Shown: one piece after another, positions 55,637 through 64,000 of the stretch
Numbering within the stretch: the stretch's first letter is position 1
How the letters are laid out: every line of letters begins with the position of its first letter
Source of the DNA: Pseudoalteromonas piratica
GTDB lineage: Bacteria > Pseudomonadota > Gammaproteobacteria > Enterobacterales > Alteromonadaceae
DNA: 64,000 nt
Direction: 5' to 3'
Assembly: GCF_000788395.1 (NCBI RefSeq)
Contig: NZ_CP009888.1
Location: 2,314,001-2,378,000, forward strand
Program-made: the position numbers and the translations under genes
Notes under the pieces: generated by a model
The model's input: only the letters and a program-made list of their open reading frames with translations
What the model was told of the DNA's origin: nothing
Databases searched by the model: none

Positions 55637-57382
55637 TTATTTAAATAAACGTCTTCTAATTGCTACCAACGGTAATAGTAGTAATCCAATAAGTCCCATT
55701 GATGCTCCCTGGCGCTCATAGGTTTCTTTTTCTTTTGGTGGGCAAGTATCTGCAACACCATCCGGGTTGTAGGTAAGTTTAACCGGTACAACAATACTTT
55801 CCCGTTCTACCTTACCTTCGCTGTCAACAACAACATTACCCTGTGCATCACGTTTATCAACTGTTTTCGTTGCCGTACCATACACAGTGCCGTCATTTAA
55901 AATACCAATTGCTTCCGAAACTACATAAGCATAAGGTGTTTCACCGTCGCTTTCATAGCATGGCAGTAGGTCGTTTAGGTTAGTAAAGGTTTCAGTATTG
56001 ATGTTGTAAATAAAGCCTTCTTGACGTCGCCTCGAAGATGACGTGGTCTCAACTTCACCTTGACCAACAATTAAACCATTATCATTGATATCATTTGCAA
56101 CTGCTGAACTACTTTTAAAGAAGTCATCTGGAAAACGCGTTTCACCTGTTGCAATATCGTGGTAGAAAAATTTACTGCGAGTTGTATTTTCAATATCTTG
56201 AACCGCATAACCTGTAAACACATTATGCTGATTAATTGAAACAGCACGACCACCTTGCTCGTACTTATCCTCATCAATAAACTCAACGACTTCACCGTTT
56301 TGGAAATACACCGGGTAGTAACGACGTTTATCACCATCATAACGCACAACCGAATAGCCAACTGCGATGTCATTTTCATTAGTGCCTAACGCTGTACTAA
56401 TCCATGCTGTCTTCAGTTCATCTTCATCCGGAATAATGCCTAGACCTAAATCAATAGTGTCAATAACATTAAATTCATTATCTAACACCCATTTAGTTGC
56501 ATGGCGATTATACAACGCTGAACTTGTTGAAGTAACATAACCTTCATAGCACACTTCAAGAGGTTGATTTTCACCATCACAACGGTCTTCAAGTCGTTCT
56601 AGCGCCTCTGCAACCATACTGACAGAAGATTCACCAATAACAACATAACCTTCCGACACTTTTTGAATATCAGTCGCAATAGATAAGCCACCATAAGTTT
56701 GCTCAATAGGCATTAAATCAACACGCTCACCAGTTGGTGTCATTACAAATGCACGACGTGTGAAATCACGGATATAATGTGTTTCAGATTCAGTATCACC
56801 GTCAGGAGTAAATTCGATTTTAGTATAGGGCGCAGAACCCCAGCCGACCTTGACGCCGTCTTCTGATATTCCTGTATAAATATTTTCAACAGAGCGTGTT
56901 AAGCCTTCATAATCAGCGTCTTCAACATCAAACAACACTTTTTCAGTGGTTGGGTTAATGTATTCCACAGCAACGTTATATTCTAATGTTCTATTAGCAG
57001 AGATTTTCTGAAGTTGACTGTCTGTATAGTATTCTCTTAGGTAATCTTGTAGAAATTGCTGTGCATCACCATTAATCGTCCCATTTTGAATATCTTCTAA
57101 GGTAAAAGTTATTTCTTCATCAATATCTTCAAACTCACCTTTGCGGATGTCGTAATAATTTTTCAAGCGTGAATCATCGAAATCTAATGCAGCAGTATCA
57201 ATATGAATATCAAAAACACCTTGTGCCATACCAATCGCTTGACCAGATTCGTTCATATCTGTGACAAACGCATGCTTTGCATAGCTAAGGTTACCGAGTT
57301 CTTCTAAAACATATGGAGTAGCGCCTTGAACCTGTGGCGTGATTGCAGCAAAAACGGCCGCTGCAAGTAATTTATATTTCAT
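55637..57382 (-). CDS. DUF3466 family exported protein with GlyGly-CTERM-like tail
   Basis: 581 residues from the ATG at 57382, with AGGAAT as ribosome-binding site and a signal peptide ending near QVQGAT. The body contains repeated short strands of the kind LNDNGTVYG and INDNGLIVGQG, suggesting a beta-propeller-like or extracellular repeat fold. The C-terminus GASMGLIGLLLLPLVAIRRRLFK has the Gly-rich/hydrophobic/basic layout of GlyGly-CTERM proteins, which are processed by rhombosortase and often exported by type II secretion. Function unknown. A longer frame to 57427 overlaps uup and is not needed. Confidence 0.82.
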   Translation of the reverse strand: MKYKLLAAAVFAAITPQVQGATPYVLEELGNLSYAKHAFVTDMNESGQAIGMAQGVFDIHIDTAALDFDDSRLKNYYDIRKGEFEDIDEEITFTLEDIQNGTINGDAQQFLQDYLREYYTDSQLQKISANRTLEYNVAVEYINPTTEKVLFDVEDADYEGLTRSVENIYTGISEDGVKVGWGSAPYTKIEFTPDGDTESETHYIRDFTRRAFVMTPTGERVDLMPIEQTYGGLSIATDIQKVSEGYVVIGESSVSMVAEALERLEDRCDGENQPLEVCYEGYVTSTSSALYNRHATKWVLDNEFNVIDTIDLGLGIIPDEDELKTAWISTALGTNENDIAVGYSVVRYDGDKRRYYPVYFQNGEVVEFIDEDKYEQGGRAVSINQHNVFTGYAVQDIENTTRSKFFYHDIATGETRFPDDFFKSSSAVANDINDNGLIVGQGEVETTSSSRRRQEGFIYNINTETFTNLNDLLPCYESDGETPYAYVVSEAIGILNDGTVYGTATKTVDKRDAQGNVVVDSEGKVERESIVVPVKLTYNPDGVADTCPPKEKETYERQGASMGLIGLLLLPLVAIRRRLFK

Positions 57383-57393
57383 TTTTATTCCTA

Positions 57394-59304
57394 CTACTGA
57401 TCCTGTAACTGTTCCAATTCTTCCCAACGCATAAAAGCGGTTTCAAGCTTCGACTCTGCTTGTTGTAATTGGTTCAAGGTTTTCTGTGTTTGATCACTAT
57501 CTTGCTTGAAAAAGTCCGGAGAATTAACAACTTCTTGGAGTTCTTCAACTTCTTGTTCAAGCGACTCTAATAAAGCGGGTAGCTCTTCAAGTTCGCGTTT
57601 TAATTTGTATGATAACTTGCCTGCTTTTTTTGCTAAAGGCTTATCGCTGACTTTTTTGTCCTTTTCTGTGTCTTTTTGTTTTTGTTCTGTAGCATTTCTT
57701 TCGCTAAGGGATACAGCATAATTTTGAAAGTCTTGATAACCACCAACAACTTCAACTACTTTTCCGTCACCTAAAAAACCCCACACTGTACTACAGGTGT
57801 TATCAATAAATTCACGGTCATGACTTACAACTAACACTGTCCCTTGATAGTTAGCCAATATTTCTTCCAACAACTCAAGTGTTTCCACATCAAGATCATT
57901 GGTCGGTTCATCAAGAACTAAAATATTGCTTGGTTTAAGGAACAATTTAGCGAGTAAAAGACGGTTTTTCTCACCACCAGATAGTGATTTTACTGGCGAG
58001 CGCGCTCTCGCTGGAGGGAATAAAAAGTCTTGTAAATATCCCAAAACATGGCGACTTCGGCCACCAATATTTACTTCTTGTTTGCCATCTGCAACGTTGT
58101 CTTGAACACTTGCTTCTTCATCTAATACTGCACGGTATTGATCAAAATAAGCAACTTCCAAGTTGACACCTTGTTTTACTTTGCCCGACTCTAGTGCTAT
58201 TTCACCAAATAAAATTTTCAGTAACGTTGTTTTACCGACACCATTAGGGCCAACTAAGCCAATGCGGTCACCACGCATAACAAGGGTAGAAAAATCTTTT
58301 ACAATAGGTTTATTCGTAAAGCCTTGGCTAATCGCCTTCGCTTCGAAAACTAACTTACCCGAGCGCTGCGCACTTTCGATATTAAAATCAGCCTTACCTT
58401 GTTTTTCAACACGGGCTTTGCGTTCTACTCGAAGCTGTTTAAGTGCACGTACGCGACCTTCATTACGCGTTCGACGCGCTTTAATACCTTGCCTTATCCA
58501 AGCTTCTTCTTCAGCCAGTTTTTTATCAAAAAGCGCATTTTGTGTTTCTTCAACTTTTAACGCATGTTCTTTTTGCTCGAGATACTTTTCGTAATTACCT
58601 GGATATGAAACAAGCTTACCGCGGTCTAAATCGAGAATGCGGGTTGCCATAGAGCGAATAAATGCACGGTCGTGAGAAATAAAGATGATTGCACCATTAA
58701 ACTCTCTTAAGAATTTTTCCAACCACTCAATACTGGCAACATCTAAATGGTTTGTAGGTTCGTCGAGTAATAATAGATCCGGTTCACCTACTAGCGCCTT
58801 CGCGAGTGCCACTTTACGAAGCCAGCCCCCTGAAAGCGAACTTAAATCGCTATTGGGATCCAATTCTAATTGGCTTAACACTTGATTTATTTGTGTTTCA
58901 AATCGCCAACCATCATTGGCTTCCAATTGTGAAGAAAGGCGTTCAAATTGTTTTAATGTTTTATCACTGTTATCTTCACTTAATTTCGCACTCACTTCGT
59001 GGTATTCAATCAATAGTGCAGCAATATGAGGTAAACCATTGGCAACGTAATCAAATACACTACCACTTGCCCCTTTTGGCGGATCTTGTTCTAAACGAGC
59101 AATCTTAAGCCCACTAACTCGGTTAATTTCACCATCGTCAAGTTGCACTTGATTGTCTAACACTTTTAATAAGCTGGATTTACCAGCGCCATTTCGACCA
59201 ACAATACATACACGCTCACCACTTTCGATGAGCATATCGGCGTTATTTAGTAATGGGTGTGTGCCAAACGCCAGTTGTGCACCCGTTATTCTTATTAAAT
59301 CCAT
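57394..59304 (-). CDS. uup: ABC-F ATPase Uup
   Basis: 636 residues. Two ABC domains without membrane helices: Walker A GRNGAGKSSL and GPNGVGKTTL, signatures LSGGWLRKVALAKAL and LSGGEKNRLLLAKLF, then the C-terminal coiled coil (about residues 555-630, Glu/Lys-rich heptads) that binds DNA in E. coli Uup. It acts on ribosomes or branched DNA; uup mutants raise precise excision of transposons in E. coli. It lies 2 bases after the glutaredoxin-like gene. Confidence 0.96.
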   Translation of the reverse strand: MDLIRITGAQLAFGTHPLLNNADMLIESGERVCIVGRNGAGKSSLLKVLDNQVQLDDGEINRVSGLKIARLEQDPPKGASGSVFDYVANGLPHIAALLIEYHEVSAKLSEDNSDKTLKQFERLSSQLEANDGWRFETQINQVLSQLELDPNSDLSSLSGGWLRKVALAKALVGEPDLLLLDEPTNHLDVASIEWLEKFLREFNGAIIFISHDRAFIRSMATRILDLDRGKLVSYPGNYEKYLEQKEHALKVEETQNALFDKKLAEEEAWIRQGIKARRTRNEGRVRALKQLRVERKARVEKQGKADFNIESAQRSGKLVFEAKAISQGFTNKPIVKDFSTLVMRGDRIGLVGPNGVGKTTLLKILFGEIALESGKVKQGVNLEVAYFDQYRAVLDEEASVQDNVADGKQEVNIGGRSRHVLGYLQDFLFPPARARSPVKSLSGGEKNRLLLAKLFLKPSNILVLDEPTNDLDVETLELLEEILANYQGTVLVVSHDREFIDNTCSTVWGFLGDGKVVEVVGGYQDFQNYAVSLSERNATEQKQKDTEKDKKVSDKPLAKKAGKLSYKLKRELEELPALLESLEQEVEELQEVVNSPDFFKQDSDQTQKTLNQLQQAESKLETAFMRWEELEQLQDQ

Positions 59305-59306
59305 AC

Positions 59307-59531
59307 TTATTTATTATTTAAAATGTCTTGTAAGTTAAAAGGCCAAAACAACTTTGCGCCAGAACTAAACTGAGCAACAGGAATTGAGGTCTGATATTCG
59401 GCAACCAAAGCGTCATCTTGCAGAATATCGATAAGTGTTAAATTCTCTCCAACACCCGCTGCAATAAGTAGTTCATATGCTTGCTCACATAAGTGGCAAC
59501 CATCCGTATGATATAAAATGACATTAAGCAT
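59307..59531 (-). CDS. Glutaredoxin-like protein (DUF836)
   Basis: 74 residues with a thioredoxin fold start MLNVILYHTDGCHLCEQAYELL, the CxxC being CHLC. The cis-Pro position is TSIPVAQF. Short cytoplasmic glutaredoxin-type proteins of this group have no assigned substrate. Its start overlaps the rlmKL 3' end by 8 bases and uup begins right after it, so it is co-transcribed. Confidence 0.9.
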   Translation of the reverse strand: MLNVILYHTDGCHLCEQAYELLIAAGVGENLTLIDILQDDALVAEYQTSIPVAQFSSGAKLFWPFNLQDILNNK

Positions 59532-61656
59532 TACGTATTAACCATGCATTATGTATTTGCTTATTACGTTTGAAGTCGGGCGATAATGTTTTATCACTGA
59601 TATTTTCTGCAATTAAACCTAAATCCAATAACCCTTCTTCATTCATAGTAAAGCCGCGTTTGTTATTTGAAAACAGTAAGGTGCCATTTGGCGCAAGAAT
59701 GCGTTTCACCCATGTAAATAATTTAATGTGGTCACGCTGTACATCAAACTCTTTTTTCATGCGTTTTGAATTAGAAAATGTCGGTGGATCTAAGAAAATA
59801 AAGTCAAACTGTCCCTTAGCTTGTTCAAGCCACGCTAAACAATCGGCTTGTTCAAAATGATAACGAGGACTGTTTAAATTATTTAAAGCAAAGTTATCAC
59901 GTCCCCATTTTAAGTAAGTATTACTCATATCCACACTGGTGACAGACTTAGCACCACCGACAGCTGCATGTGTTGAAGCACTACAGGTATAGGCAAATAA
60001 ATTCAGTACACGTAAGTCTTTGCAGTTTTGTTGAATATAGCGACGTGCTAAACGGTGATCTAAGAATAAACCAGTGTCTAAATAGTCGTGTAAGTTAACT
60101 TTAAATTTGACGCCATATTCTTCAACCGTCATGTTATTTTTAGACTTATCAGTACGTTGTGCTTTTTGATACTGAGAGGTACCTTTTTGCTGTTTACGCT
60201 GCTTAACCACAATATTACTGGGTGCAATATCAAGCGTTTGAGCACTTAAATAAATTACGTCTTGTAAACGCTTTTCAGCGGTAACTTCATCAATGGTTTT
60301 AGGTGGTGCATATTCATAAATCACTAAGTAATCGTTGTACACATCAACCGCAACATTGTATTCAGGAATATCTGCATCATATAAACGATAACAGCTTACA
60401 CCTTCTTTCTTAAGCCAAGATTTAAGACCTTGTTTATTTTTCTTGAGACGATTTGCAAACGCAATAGAGCTATGGAAGTTCAATTTCGTTTGGCGTGATT
60501 GTTCAGTATTCTTTTCATCAAGGTCGTACAGATTAAGTACACAATCTAATGGACCATTCTTAAGCTTGTATTGTTTTTTCTTGGCAAGTTTTAACAGCGC
60601 AAGCAAACTAGTATCAGTGGCAAATAGTGCGAGATGCCAAAATTTAAAGTGTTTTTTGAAAGCATCACCCAGATGGCGATACAAATTAACCAGCTCTGCT
60701 TTTTCACCTAGTCGTTCACCGTATGGTAAATTGGATAACACCACACCAGGTTGCTTCGCTGCCGTTGTTAATTTGTTTGCATCTGCTTGCTTAAGTTGTA
60801 TAAATTTAGCAAACGGTAGCTTTTCTATATTTTGACGTGCTTTATCTAATACGCGACCATCGATATCATGACCTATTAAATAAAGCTTTTGTTCGGTTTG
60901 TTTTTCTTTTAATTCTTGTTTAAGGGCTTTGAATTTTGCAGGGCGAAAGCCTGGAAGAGATTGAAAAGCAAACTCTTTACGATATAAACCTGGTGCAATA
61001 TTCCAGGCCATCATTGCCGCTTCAATCAATAGCGTTGCCGAACCACAACACGGGTCAAACAACGGACGAGAAGTATCTTCTAACCACCCTGAACGACTAA
61101 CCAGCGCCGCTGCGAGATGTTCTTTAATCGGTGCATCACCTTGATAAGGACGATAGCCACGACGAGAAAGACCCGGCCCTGAATAATCAATATACAGTGC
61201 ACATTTTTCTTTATTTAAACGTCCTACAACACGTACATCAGGTGAAGTTTTGGAGATATTTGGCCTTTGCTGATGGCTTGCAAAAAAACTGTCAACTATC
61301 GCGTCTTTCACAACTAAGGTAGAAAACTGAGTATTTTTTAAAGCGCGGTTAGTCCCATTAAAATCGATTGCTAATGTTTGACTAGGACCAAAGAATTCTT
61401 GCCAATCAAATTGCTTAGCAAAACCATAAAGGTCGTCTTTGGTATTAATCGCGTCAGATTCACACAACAACATCATAACGCGGGTAGCGTAACGGCTCAC
61501 AAGGCAAAGCGTTTGTGCTTGTAAATTGGTTGCATTAAAACGAATAGAACCAACAGTTTGTTTGGTTATATCAGCACCAATGTCTTGAATTTCAGTGGCA
61601 AGTAAGTTTTCTACACCAATCGATGTCAGTGCAATAAATGATAGTGAATTGCTCAA
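59524..61656 (-). CDS. rlmKL: Bifunctional 23S rRNA (guanine-N2/N7) methyltransferase RlmKL
   Basis: 710 residues (E. coli 702). THUMP domain, then the RlmL methyltransferase with DPCCGSATLLIEAA and SNLPYGERLGEK, then the RlmK half with DYLDTGLFLDHRLAR, LNLFAYTCSASTHAAVGGA and FLDPPTFSNSKRM. It makes m2G2445 and m7G2069 in 23S rRNA. The start is a TTG with CAGGG about 8 bases upstream. It is followed by the glutaredoxin-like gene and uup; rlmKL-uup proximity is as in E. coli. Confidence 0.97.
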   Translation of the reverse strand: MSNSLSFIALTSIGVENLLATEIQDIGADITKQTVGSIRFNATNLQAQTLCLVSRYATRVMMLLCESDAINTKDDLYGFAKQFDWQEFFGPSQTLAIDFNGTNRALKNTQFSTLVVKDAIVDSFFASHQQRPNISKTSPDVRVVGRLNKEKCALYIDYSGPGLSRRGYRPYQGDAPIKEHLAAALVSRSGWLEDTSRPLFDPCCGSATLLIEAAMMAWNIAPGLYRKEFAFQSLPGFRPAKFKALKQELKEKQTEQKLYLIGHDIDGRVLDKARQNIEKLPFAKFIQLKQADANKLTTAAKQPGVVLSNLPYGERLGEKAELVNLYRHLGDAFKKHFKFWHLALFATDTSLLALLKLAKKKQYKLKNGPLDCVLNLYDLDEKNTEQSRQTKLNFHSSIAFANRLKKNKQGLKSWLKKEGVSCYRLYDADIPEYNVAVDVYNDYLVIYEYAPPKTIDEVTAEKRLQDVIYLSAQTLDIAPSNIVVKQRKQQKGTSQYQKAQRTDKSKNNMTVEEYGVKFKVNLHDYLDTGLFLDHRLARRYIQQNCKDLRVLNLFAYTCSASTHAAVGGAKSVTSVDMSNTYLKWGRDNFALNNLNSPRYHFEQADCLAWLEQAKGQFDFIFLDPPTFSNSKRMKKEFDVQRDHIKLFTWVKRILAPNGTLLFSNNKRGFTMNEEGLLDLGLIAENISDKTLSPDFKRNKQIHNAWLIRNA

Positions 61657-61721
61657 TGCAAAAACCCTGTAAAAAAAACTGGCTGAAGTATAACAGTTTT
61701 ACAACAAGGGTGCGATAAAGC

Positions 61722-62255
61722 CTAAGCGCGTTTTAATTGTGTTTGATTGATTAATATAGGATTAACTCTGTCATTTAACACTTTGATTGTCTCAAATCGT
61801 GTTAATGTAAAATGCTCATCAAGTTTCATCTGATGTTCTAAACACATACATAGCGAACTCTCACCATCGCACTCAATAATTAAGAACTGTCCTGATTCTT
61901 TTTGAGAGTTGAGCGTAATAATTGCTTCTGTACTCGGTGTTTGGCCTTGGTATGGTTTAAAAAACCAACTTTTAGCGAGAACAGGTTTTAATTGTAGTTT
62001 TGCAGCTGTTGCATGCAAGGCGATAACGGCGATTTCGCCATCGTTCCATAGATTAAATGCAGCAAGGTAGTGACAGATCTGCTCATAAAGAGCAGCATCT
62101 TCAAGGCTGAAAGCACCACCTTCAATAGCAGATTGAGTAAGTTGGCGAAATTTGTAAGGCATTACAAGCTCTTCTTGCGTTGATTCGACGAACAACACAA
62201 GGCGATTGCGATTTTCACAGGCATACCATCGCCAGTCTTTCCCTGCTTGTAACAT
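61722..62255 (-). CDS. zapC: Cell division protein ZapC
   Basis: 177 residues, in the pyrD-zapC order of E. coli. The N-terminus DWRWYACENRNRLVL and VMPYKFRQLTQSAIEGGAFSLEDA match the ZapC family. It bundles FtsZ at the division ring. Ribosome-binding site GGGGA precedes the ATG. It lies 108 bases downstream of pyrD with no strong terminator between them. Confidence 0.88.
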   Translation of the reverse strand: MLQAGKDWRWYACENRNRLVLFVESTQEELVMPYKFRQLTQSAIEGGAFSLEDAALYEQICHYLAAFNLWNDGEIAVIALHATAAKLQLKPVLAKSWFFKPYQGQTPSTEAIITLNSQKESGQFLIIECDGESSLCMCLEHQMKLDEHFTLTRFETIKVLNDRVNPILINQTQLKRA

Positions 62256-62363
62256 AAAAAATCCCCAAAACTTATCATTCTGAGGATTATAGAGCTATCG
62301 CTTTAAAAATAAACTATTTTTTAGATTATTTTCAATAGGATCATAATGTTAAATAACCGATCC

Positions 62364-63374
62364 TTATAAAGAATCGATGATCTTTTTGATCATTGGTGGG
62401 CCTTGATAAATAAACCCAGTGTAAACTTGAACTAAATCTGCCCCAGCACTGAATTTTTCTTTTGCAGATTCTGCAGAATCAATACCACCGACACCAATAA
62501 TCGGTAATTCACCATTTGTTAAACGCTTAATTTCTTTAACTATTTCGGTAGATTTTTGACGTACAGGCTGTCCAGATAACCCCCCTGCTTCATCGGCATG
62601 TTGCATACCTTGAACTGCAGTGCGATCTAATGTGGTATTCGTAGCAATCACACCATCAATTTTATTGTTGATCAATGATTCAGACACTTGCTCTACTTGG
62701 ATCTGATCAAGATCAGGGGCAATTTTAACTAACATTGGCACACTCTTGCCGTGTTTAGCAGCTAAATCAAGTTGTTCATTTTTTAATGAACCAAGCAAAT
62801 CATCCAATGCTTCACCATATTGAAGATCGCGTAATCCCGGCGTGTTAGGAGATGAAATATTCACTGTAATATACGACGCACTCGTAAACACTTTGCGCAT
62901 ACAATGAATGTAGTCATCTTTACCTTGTTCATTAGGTGTGTCTTTATTTTTACCAATATTAATGCCTAATATGCCTTTGTATTGCGCATTTTTTACATTT
63001 TCTAGTAAATAATCGACACCTTTATTATTGAATCCCATGCGGTTGATGACTGCATTAGCGTCAGGTAAACGGAAGATACGAGGTTTATCATTACCTGCTT
63101 GTGGACGAGGTGTTACCGTACCTACTTCAATAAAACCAAAGCCCATTTGAGCAAAGGCATCAATACATTCAGCATTTTTATCAAGACCAGCTGCAAGACC
63201 CACTGGGTTTGGTAATTCCAAGCCCAAAAATGTTGTTGGCCTACTTGCAACAGACTGAGACCAGCACATCGATAACGGTGTATTGGCAAATCGCTTTAGG
63301 TTTGATAAAGCAAAGTCATGCGACCACTCAGCATCTTTACTAAACATAAAACGACGCGCTAAATCATAAAACAT
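62364..63374 (-). CDS. pyrD: Dihydroorotate dehydrogenase (quinone), class 2
   Basis: 336 residues, same length as E. coli PyrD. The N-terminal amphipathic helix [23 protein letters not shown] anchors it to the membrane; FMN-binding [17 protein letters not shown] and the catalytic Ser loop [14 protein letters not shown] are present. It oxidises dihydroorotate with ubiquinone in pyrimidine synthesis. A strong terminator upstream isolates it from the glutamate dehydrogenase gene. Confidence 0.98.
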   Translation of the reverse strand: MFYDLARRFMFSKDAEWSHDFALSNLKRFANTPLSMCWSQSVASRPTTFLGLELPNPVGLAAGLDKNAECIDAFAQMGFGFIEVGTVTPRPQAGNDKPRIFRLPDANAVINRMGFNNKGVDYLLENVKNAQYKGILGINIGKNKDTPNEQGKDDYIHCMRKVFTSASYITVNISSPNTPGLRDLQYGEALDDLLGSLKNEQLDLAAKHGKSVPMLVKIAPDLDQIQVEQVSESLINNKIDGVIATNTTLDRTAVQGMQHADEAGGLSGQPVRQKSTEIVKEIKRLTNGELPIIGVGGIDSAESAKEKFSAGADLVQVYTGFIYQGPPMIKKIIDSL

Positions 63375-63394
63375 AATTGTGTTGACCTCTTAAT

Positions 63395-63424
63395 AAAAAA
63401 ATACCCCGGAAAATTCCGGGGTAT
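63395..63424 (-). terminator. Intrinsic terminator of the glutamate dehydrogenase gene
   Basis: ATACCCCGGAA (63401-63411) and TTCCGGGGTAT (63414-63424) form a perfect 11-bp stem; on the minus strand it is followed by a T-run (63395-63400). It separates the gene from pyrD. Confidence 0.93.
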
Positions 63425-63440
63425 TGTATCTAAATTTTTG

Positions 63441-64000
63441 TTATTGCGCAGTATCGCAATTGTGGCTGAGTAACATTAATTCACGTAACGCTACTGAGAA
63501 TTTTGCAAAGTCATGCGTTTGTGATGTTTTAAACTCCGCTAACATATGCTGCCAACGCTCTAGTAGTACTTGATGCTCATTCATCCAGCCTTCAATGATG
63601 GTATCAACGTTACACTCCGTTGTCTTACAGTTGCTAAGTACAACTTGAGACAATGAACGTTGTTGCCAATCAAGCTCTTCACGATATGATGCACGTGCAA
63701 GTGCTTGCCAATGGTTCGCAACTGGTTGCTGAGTAATTTGATCCAGGAACCAGTGAAGACCCATACCCGCACCAAGCTTGAAGTATGTTTCTGATACTTG
63801 AGAAATTGGCTTACTCGATGCTTCAGCAACTTGAGCTAGGTCCATCACAGAGAACAGGCTAGATAACTGAGCAATGCGTTTTGCTAGTGTCTCAGGCACG
63901 CCCTCTTTTGCAAGCATGTTAATTTCTGAACTCAGTTTATCTGCTTCTTCCGCGACCATATAAGATGTAATATTTTCGCTTAAATCAGCGAACGCAGGTG
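63441..64000 (-). CDS. NAD-specific glutamate dehydrogenase, C-terminal fragment (large type)
   Basis: The frame is open through the window edge (PAFADLSENITSY precedes the first Met), so only the last about 186 residues are visible. They match, from memory, the C-terminal helical part of the 180-kDa NAD-glutamate dehydrogenases: KRIAQLSSLFSVMDLAQVAEA, YFKLGAGMGLHWFLDQI and ARASYREELDWQQRSL. Catalytic domains lie outside. In Shewanella and Pseudoalteromonas this gene is next to pyrD, which supports the call. It oxidatively deaminates glutamate to 2-oxoglutarate. The ATG at 63959 is internal. Confidence 0.85.
   Translation of the reverse strand, partial: PAFADLSENITSYMVAEEADKLSSEINMLAKEGVPETLAKRIAQLSSLFSVMDLAQVAEASSKPISQVSETYFKLGAGMGLHWFLDQITQQPVANHWQALARASYREELDWQQRSLSQVVLSNCKTTECNVDTIIEGWMNEHQVLLERWQHMLAEFKTSQTHDFAKFSVALRELMLLSHNCDTAQ

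Noticed and set aside
1..64000. CRISPR arrays, tRNA or rRNA genes, insertion sequences, integrases, phage genes
   Set aside because: No regularly spaced repeats, cloverleaf sequences, transposase or integrase motifs were seen on either strand.

Overview
The window is a gene-dense, low-GC stretch of a gammaproteobacterial chromosome. Protein families and gene order point to a marine Alteromonadales bacterium, most likely Pseudoalteromonas or a close relative. Supporting signs are rmf-fabA with a FabR-type box, a branched-chain 2-oxo acid dehydrogenase operon beside a LiuR-type palindrome, a DUF3466 protein with a GlyGly-CTERM-like tail, a DUF2062 gene head to head with comEC, and a large NAD-glutamate dehydrogenase next to pyrD. 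The genus is an inference; no rRNA gene is present. No tRNA, insertion sequence, prophage or CRISPR array was recognised.

Layout. 0-5.6 kb: the tail of a protein-kinase-like gene cut by the window start, a long leader and rmf, fabA on the minus strand, then a forward run of a two-domain 6-PTPS-like protein, an M23 peptidase, a hot-dog thioesterase and a DUF962/Mpo1 membrane protein. 5.6-10.8 kb: a minus-strand operon MoxR - DUF58 - transglutaminase (TgpA-like) - Na+/H+ antiporter-family transporter. 11.3-15.8 kb: accessory genes, comprising an orphan periplasmic binding protein, a LexA-boxed umuDC pair and three exported proteins of unknown function. 15.9-21.7 kb: a NatAB-like ABC exporter with a DUF3025 gene, an M28 lipoprotein peptidase and a probable manganese exporter with a striking promoter-overlapping inverted repeat. 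21.7-25.8 kb: the bkd operon.

25.8-34.3 kb: astE, then a block syntenic with Escherichia coli around glnS/fur (pgm, seqA, ybfF, DUF2788, ybfE, fldA, fur, glnS) and a second orphan binding protein. 34.3-45.9 kb: the TCA block, with sdhCDAB-sucAB-sucCD on the minus strand and gltA divergent. Its genes encode citrate synthase, succinate dehydrogenase, 2-oxoglutarate dehydrogenase and succinyl-CoA synthetase, and an intrinsic terminator separates sucAB from sucCD. 45.9-49.1 kb: csdA-csdE, convergent tcdA and a pseudouridine synthase. 49.1-55.6 kb: lipid A/KDO genes (kdsB, ycaR, lpxK, msbA), comEC and divergent DUF2062. 55.6-64 kb: a DUF3466 protein, uup, a glutaredoxin-like gene, rlmKL, zapC, pyrD and the 3' end of an NAD-glutamate dehydrogenase gene running off the window.

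Most of the window is conserved housekeeping DNA and I see no convincing new multi-gene system. The most unusual signals are regulatory: the 15-bp inverted repeat over the mneA-like promoter and start, the terminator inside suc, palindromes ahead of gltA and bkd, and a hairpin across the tcdA stop codon. Protein-level curiosities are a duplicated lipoyl domain in SucB, a PTPS-like protein with one degenerate and one intact half, an M23 enzyme with HLD in place of HLH, and head-to-head overlapping start regions of comEC and DUF2062.
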